Assembly: GCA_003168295.1 (NCBI GenBank)
Contig: PMST01000090.1
Span: 28,884 to 37,887, forward strand
DNA length: 9,004 nucleotides
Reading direction: 5' to 3'
DNA from: Actinomycetota bacterium
GTDB lineage: Bacteria > Actinomycetota > Actinomycetes > Streptosporangiales > Streptosporangiaceae
Shown here: positions 5,474 through 9,004 of the stretch, piece by piece
How the letters are laid out: every line of letters starts with the position of its first letter
Numbering within the stretch: the first letter of the stretch is position 1
The notes under the pieces: generated by a model
What the model was told of the DNA's origin: nothing
The model's database searches: none
What the model saw: only the letters and a program-made list of their open reading frames with translations
Position numbers and translations under genes: made by a program

Positions 5474-7480
5474 ATGGGCTCCATGTCAGCGTCGGACGCA
5501 GCGCCGCTGCCGCGGCTCGGCGAGGTTTTCTTCGACGTGCGCGGTAGCTCCCGCAGCATGCGGTTGAGTTGGTATGCCGACACCGGGGTCTCGGTTTTCA
5601 GTATCTGGCAGGGAGGCACCTGTACCGGCACCTTCCGGCTCCCGATGGAGGAGCTGCCGAGGCTGGTCGATGCCTTGCAGCGAGGGATGCAGGGCGCCGA
5701 CCAGCAAGACCCACGCGGTAACGCGGGCTACCTGAACCAGCTCCCCGGTGCCCCGACCGACCCGAGGCTGACCGCGCTTCCCGGCGGTTACGCCGGCCGC
5801 GACACCGACTTCACTGGTCCGGTGACCGGTGATTTCCGTGCGCTGCGGTCCGAAGATCCGGGCGGTACGGTCGTGTTCAGTCCGGTATCCCCGCGAGCGC
5901 TTCCCCCTGGCCCGGCAGCCCTGTCCGCGCCGACGCCGTCGCAAAGCGCCCAGGACTATCTCGAGAATTTCTCCGCGCAGTATCCGGCGCAGCAGTACCC
6001 GGAGCAGCACCGGCCTGGGCGCCGCCGCCTGCCCGCCGCCGAGGGCTATGCCGATACGACCCGCTACCAGAGTTCCCTGCCCGGGACCGGCTATCCCGAC
6101 CAAGGGCAGTACCCTCAGCAAGCCCAAGGCCAGTCCTACGGCGGGCCGGGGTACGCCAGCCAGGGCTACGGTGCCCAGCAGGGCCGCGAGTACGCCGAGC
6201 GCGGGTACGCGGGCCGGGAAGCTGAGTACGGATACGCCGACCAGGGGTACGCCGACCAGGGTTACAGCGATCAGGGGTACAGCGGCCAGGGCTACACCGA
6301 CGAGGGGTACAGCGGCCAGGGCTACAGGCGGTCGGCGGAGAGCGGTCAACCTGCTCTTGAGGAGGGCGATCGGGCTTACCCCGCTTCGCAGTATTCGGGA
6401 TCTTCTTATCCCGAGCCTTCCTATACCGGGCCCCAGTACTCTGACCCGCAGTACCCTGCCGACCCTCAGTACTCCGAGGCTCAGTACTCGGGTCCCCAGT
6501 ACTCTGACCCGCAGTACCCTGCCGACCCTCAGTACTCCGGGCCTCAGTACTCCGGGCCCCAGTACTCTGACCCGCAGTACCCTGCCGACCCTCAGTACTC
6601 CGAGGCTCAGTACTCCGAGCCTCATCGATACCCGGAGCCCCAGCACTCTGGGTCTCGGTACGCCGAGCCTTCATACCCTGGGCCCTCACCCTCGGGCCAG
6701 CAGTACGACGGGCCTTATCCCGGTCAGGGCTACGGCGATGGCATGTACTCCGGTCAGAGCCAGGACAGCGGGGCTTATCCCAGTCGCGGGTACGACGACC
6801 GGGGACAGGCCGAGCAGAGTTATCAGCGTCAGGATTACCAGGGCCAAAACCAGGAGTATCAGGGGCAGCAAAGCCAGGAGTATCAGGGACAGGCAGCCCG
6901 GCCAGAGCAGGGATACGGCGGTCACGGACACGCCGAGCAAGGTAGCCAGCGCATCCAGGGAAATGAAAGCCGCGGGCCTGCGGTCATCGAAAATTTCGAG
7001 GGGAACCAGGTCTTCGCGGGTTCTCAGGGCTCGGCCGGTTATCCGGGGTCGCAGTACGGTGACCAGGGCTACCAGGAGCCCGGCTACCAGGAAAACGCTG
7101 GTCAGGCCTATCCGGATCAGGGATACGCCGACGGGCACGGATACGCCGGGCAGGACTATCCCAGCCAGAGCCCGGGTCAGCCCTACGGCGCGCACGGTGA
7201 CTCCGCCCCGTCCTATCAGGACCAGGGATACAGCACCTTCGGATACGGCGGGCGGGACCGGACTGGCTACGAGAACCCCGGCGGCTACGAGGAGCGCGGT
7301 TATGACGGTGACGGGGGACAGCCTGGCGGGTACCGCGAGCTTGCCCCTGGCCGCGGCGGGCGCGGCCAGTATCCGGATCCCGATCCCGAGAGCACCGCTA
7401 ACCAGCAGCCCGTTTCCTCTTTTCCCTACGAAGGAGATCCGCCTTCGCGCCGGGAACACAGGCGGCGTCGCGGGCGTTAG
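5474..7480 (+). CDS. Hypothetical protein: small globular N-terminal domain plus long Tyr/Gln/Gly/Pro-rich disordered tail (668 aa)
   Basis: Function unknown. Residues about 13-72 look folded and conserved in style (LGEVFFDVRG, MRLSWY, VSVFSIWQGG, GTFRLPMEELPRLVDALQRG). The pattern of several beta strands followed by one helix resembles PC4/YdbC-type single-strand nucleic-acid-binding domains; this is inference. The remaining roughly 590 residues are low complexity. They include a GY-[AST]-[DG]-[QE] pentapeptide array (253-284), a QYS/DPQYP array with three 21-residue repeats (about 320-382), YQGQ-type repeats (455-473), further GY repeats, and a basic end (RREHRRRRGR). By hand count there are about 71 tyrosines, one cysteine (Cys50) and no lysine. 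There is no signal peptide or membrane segment. Regular [G/S]Y spacing recalls FUS-type condensate-forming domains. The gene is divergent from whiB, and hairpins follow its stop. Confidence 0.85.
   Translation: MGSMSASDAAPLPRLGEVFFDVRGSSRSMRLSWYADTGVSVFSIWQGGTCTGTFRLPMEELPRLVDALQRGMQGADQQDPRGNAGYLNQLPGAPTDPRLTALPGGYAGRDTDFTGPVTGDFRALRSEDPGGTVVFSPVSPRALPPGPAALSAPTPSQSAQDYLENFSAQYPAQQYPEQHRPGRRRLPAAEGYADTTRYQSSLPGTGYPDQGQYPQQAQGQSYGGPGYASQGYGAQQGREYAERGYAGREAEYGYADQGYADQGYSDQGYSGQGYTDEGYSGQGYRRSAESGQPALEEGDRAYPASQYSGSSYPEPSYTGPQYSDPQYPADPQYSEAQYSGPQYSDPQYPADPQYSGPQYSGPQYSDPQYPADPQYSEAQYSEPHRYPEPQHSGSRYAEPSYPGPSPSGQQYDGPYPGQGYGDGMYSGQSQDSGAYPSRGYDDRGQAEQSYQRQDYQGQNQEYQGQQSQEYQGQAARPEQGYGGHGHAEQGSQRIQGNESRGPAVIENFEGNQVFAGSQGSAGYPGSQYGDQGYQEPGYQENAGQAYPDQGYADGHGYAGQDYPSQSPGQPYGAHGDSAPSYQDQGYSTFGYGGRDRTGYENPGGYEERGYDGDGGQPGGYRELAPGRGGRGQYPDPDPESTANQQPVSSFPYEGDPPSRREHRRRRGR
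6230..6325 (+). repeat. 15-bp (pentapeptide) repeat array, six copies
   Basis: Six consecutive pentapeptides of the form GY-[A/S/T]-[D/G]-[Q/E], then a final GY, cover residues 253-284 of the low-complexity protein. At DNA level the units are near-identical (for example GGTACGCCGACCAGG), differing mostly at third positions. This suggests slippage growth followed by drift. Confidence 0.85.
6431..6619 (+). repeat. 63-bp tandem repeat, three copies, in frame
   Basis: Units 6431-6493, 6494-6556 and 6557-6619 share an identical first 45 bases (beginning CCCCAGTACTCTGACCCGCA) and differ at only a few bases in the last 18. Each encodes 21 residues of the type PQYSDPQYPADPQYS plus six more. The near-identity, third codon positions included, points to recent duplication or ongoing homogenisation. 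Confidence 0.92.
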
Positions 7481-7492
7481 TAGCTAACAGCC

Positions 7493-7520
7493 GGTGCGAC
7501 TGGGTCCCCCGGGCCGCACC
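7493..7520 (+). terminator. Hairpin 12 bases after the low-complexity protein gene
   Basis: GGTGCG and CGCACC form a perfect 6-bp stem around a GC-rich loop that can add a GGG/CCC inner stem. The following sequence (TATTGCCTT) is only weakly T-rich. Its position makes it a plausible first terminator of the plus-strand gene. Confidence 0.5.
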
Positions 7521-7566
7521 TATTGCCTTCGCGGAATACCGTTTGGCTGGAGCCGCGTTGCGCCTT

Positions 7567-7580
7567 TCGCCGAGAGGCGA
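7567..7580 (+). other. GNRA tetraloop hairpin in the convergent spacer
   Basis: TCGCC GAGA GGCGA is a perfect 5-bp stem closed by a GAGA tetraloop on the plus strand. It lies between two larger hairpins and may contribute to transcript 3'-end structure. Confidence 0.4.
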
Positions 7581-7593
7581 CCTCCGCACCGGC

Positions 7594-7659
7594 CAGCGTG
7601 ACGAAGGGCCGGCGTCAGGGTAAGCGATCTGCTTCCCCAGGCGTCGGCCCTTCGCGCTG
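7594..7659. terminator. Long imperfect hairpin, probable (bidirectional) terminator
   Basis: A 66-base inverted repeat with about 27 pairs: CAGCG/CGCTG, a three-base bulge, 15 pairs starting CGAAGGGCC, an A-A mismatch, GGG/CCC, a T-C mismatch, AAGC/GCTT and a 5-base loop. TTT follows on the plus strand. It lies about 113 bases past the plus-strand gene stop, in the spacer between convergent genes. Confidence 0.6.
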
Positions 7660-7996
7660 TTTACCGCCGTCTGGGGTCGAGACCCGTCGGCCAGGTCCCC
7701 TTGTGTCCGGTTTGCTGCTTCATGGGTAGATCTTTGGTGGTTGGTGGATCGGTGCATGGGGGGCCACCGCGTCCGCACAGTGCCCCGGTCAGACGCCGCG
7801 CGTGCAGGATGGCGGGGTCCCCGGCCGGTGTTCGGACTTGGCATGTGACACGGGGGTCATCGCATCCGTACAGTGCCCGCACGGGGGGCGTCCTTGTCGT
7901 TGCCACACTCGTTGAGGGTATGGCCTTCGTGGCGGTTCATGCTTGGGCCGGGTGTCAGAGCGTGCAGGTAGCTTCAATCGTGAGCCGGCACGGGTC
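7660..7996. other. Gene-free part of the convergent spacer
   Basis: Open frames cross this stretch on both strands, but none has a convincing binding site, family motif or coding bias. It contains the two-copy direct repeat and a small dyad (GGGTC GA GACCC, 7674-7685). It may be a decayed gene remnant; I see no recognisable protein. Confidence 0.45.
7755..7878. repeat. Degenerate 31-base direct repeat, two copies
   Basis: Copies at 7755-7785 and 7849-7878, 94 bases apart, share the end CCGnACAGTGCCC and a G-run start. They differ by five transitions and one single-base indel, with no transversions. They lie between convergent genes. I do not recognise the element. Confidence 0.65.
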
Positions 7997-8037
7997 GGCC
8001 GGATTAAGGGCTGTGTTAGCTCCCCTTTCCGCCGGCC
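7997..8037 (-). terminator. Hairpin downstream of the MFS transporter gene
   Basis: GGCCGG/CCGGCC and AAGGG/CCCTT stack with a small internal loop and a short inner stem, 45 bases beyond the MFS stop codon. There is no T-run on the minus strand, so the terminator role rests on stem strength and position. Confidence 0.5.
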
Positions 8038-8082
8038 CTTGGATGGCCGCGCGAATTGGGGTCTGGCGGGTTGCCGTGCCGT

Positions 8083-9004
8083 CTACTCCCTGAGCAGGGG
8101 CAGCGCCGCGAGCGTGGTGATGCCGCAGAGGACACCGGCGATGACGTACGGGGCGCGCAGGCCGGCCAGGTGCGCGACGAGGCCGCCGGCCACCGCGCCG
8201 GCCGGCATGAGGCCCCAGCCGATCATGCGGTAAGCGCTGTTGACCCGGCCGAGCATGTCGTTCGGCACGATGCGCTGGCGCAGGGTGACCGTGACGATGT
8301 TCCACATCGTGACCGCGAAGCCGTTGCCCACCTCAAGCGCTGCCAGCACCGGCGCGTTGGGCGCGAGCCCGATGCCGACGTAGATGACGGACACCGCGCC
8401 CATCGCGATGACCAGCGATGGCACCTGGCCCAGGCGGCGGGTCAGCCACGGGTTCAGCAGGCTGCCGAGCACGCTGCCGACGGCGGCGGCCGCTAGCAGG
8501 ATCCCGTAGTAGCGGCTGCTCACCTTCAGCGTCTCGGTCACCAGCAGTACCAGCGTGGCCATGCCCATCGTGTTGCAGAAGCTGCTCACGCCGAGGACGA
8601 CGGCGACGACGCGAAGCAAGCGGTTGCCCAGCAGCCAGCGGAGCCCTTCGGCGACCCGGGAGCGGACCGTGCCGTCAGGGACCGTGTCCGGCGGGTGCTT
8701 CGGCAGCCGGGCGAGCAGCGCAGCTGACCCGGCGAACGAAGCCGCGCTGACGCCGAACAGCACCGCTGCCGCGGCGGCGGTGAACAGCAGGCTGCCGAGC
8801 GGCGGTCCGGCGAACTCCTGGCCGATGGTCTGCACGGCGTACTGATTGCCGTTGGCCGCTGGCAGCTGTTCAGCCCGGACCAGCTGCGGGAGCACCGACT
8901 GCGACGCGTTGCTGAACACGACTTCGCCGGCGCCGAGGCCGAACGCGGCGACCGCGAGCACGGCGATGTCCGTCCGGTCGAGGAGGACAAGGACCGCGAG
9001 GACG
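8083..9004 (-). CDS. MFS transporter, C-terminal 306 residues (truncated by window edge)
   Basis: Integral inner-membrane exporter of the major facilitator superfamily, in the branch that includes EntS-like siderophore and macrolide exporters. The frame runs through to the window edge (VLAVLVLLDRTDIAVLAVAA...), so the apparent GTG start at 8961 is internal and roughly the first 100 residues are missing. Visible family signatures are LPQLVRAEQLPAANG followed by GPPLGSLLF, a central basic loop (RLPKHPPDTVPDG), and in the second half VPNDMLGRVNSAYR followed by GAVAGG. Hydrophobic segments alternate with short basic loops through to the C-terminal LPLLRE. The substrate cannot be inferred, and no partner genes are visible. 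It is convergent with the low-complexity protein gene. Confidence 0.9.
   Translation of the reverse strand, partial: VLAVLVLLDRTDIAVLAVAAFGLGAGEVVFSNASQSVLPQLVRAEQLPAANGNQYAVQTIGQEFAGPPLGSLLFTAAAAAVLFGVSAASFAGSAALLARLPKHPPDTVPDGTVRSRVAEGLRWLLGNRLLRVVAVVLGVSSFCNTMGMATLVLLVTETLKVSSRYYGILLAAAAVGSVLGSLLNPWLTRRLGQVPSLVIAMGAVSVIYVGIGLAPNAPVLAALEVGNGFAVTMWNIVTVTLRQRIVPNDMLGRVNSAYRMIGWGLMPAGAVAGGLVAHLAGLRAPYVIAGVLCGITTLAALPLLRE

Noticed and set aside
6230..6619. CRISPR-like regular repeats
   Set aside because: The repeats are contiguous, in frame and translated as GY/QYS units; there are no unique spacers.
5829..7487. 552-residue Thr/Arg-rich frame overlapping the low-complexity protein gene, and a 386-residue Leu/Val-rich antisense frame (5486-6646)
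   Set aside because: Both are shadows: the repetitive GC-rich repeats lack stop codons in several frames. Neither has a binding site or family motif, whereas frame 5474-7480 has a good binding site and a conserved-looking N-terminal domain.
7661..7906. Small minus-strand frames with several cysteines in the convergent spacer (including a short one starting MKQQTGHKGTW)
   Set aside because: No clear ribosome binding site, no recognisable family, and overlapping open frames on both strands suggest composition rather than coding.
8083..8961. Complete MFS protein starting at GTG 8961
   Set aside because: The frame continues upstream to the window edge with a normal membrane-segment sequence, and 292 residues is too short for an MFS protein, so this is a truncated gene.

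Overview
High-GC chromosomal DNA of an actinomycete. The best evidence is a WhiB-type iron-sulfur regulator, a family confined to Actinobacteria, together with a mycobacterial/streptomycete-style sulfite reductase and APS reductase operon, GTG starts and stop/start overlaps. The order or genus cannot be fixed from the sequence alone.

Layout. (1) 1-641, minus: 5' part of glgX, a glycogen debranching enzyme, running off the left edge. (2) 1542-4101, minus: an assimilatory sulfite-reduction operon read right to left: sirA (sulfite reductase), a 48-residue zinc-ribbon-like protein, cysH (APS reductase, restarted here at a GTG with a good ribosome binding site), then at 794-1549 a CbiX-type sirohydrochlorin chelatase. 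All junctions overlap (4, 4 and 8 bases), so the genes are translationally coupled. The chelatase finishes siroheme, SirA's cofactor; CysH makes sulfite from APS; SirA reduces sulfite to sulfide. The sulfate-activating genes (cysD/cysN) are not in the window. (3) 4102-4410: control region of this operon. It holds a 28-codon leader peptide with the motif RRHVDLLRVRSAIC, apparently leaderless, a promoter candidate with a direct repeat over its -35 box, and a 175-base leader rich in alternative hairpins. (4) 4706-5100, minus: a whiB-like gene with a clear terminator. (5) 5474-7480, plus: a 668-residue protein divergent from whiB, with a small globular N-terminal domain (PC4/YdbC-like by pattern) and a roughly 590-residue tyrosine/glutamine/glycine/proline-rich disordered tail. 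It has no lysine at all and carries perfect tandem DNA repeats. (6) 7481-8082: gene-free spacer between convergent genes, with strong hairpins and a degenerate direct repeat. (7) 8083-9004, minus: C-terminal part of an MFS exporter running off the right edge.

Most interesting: the sulfur-operon leader peptide with its foldable leader, and the lysine-free, FUS-like low-complexity protein paired with a WhiB gene.
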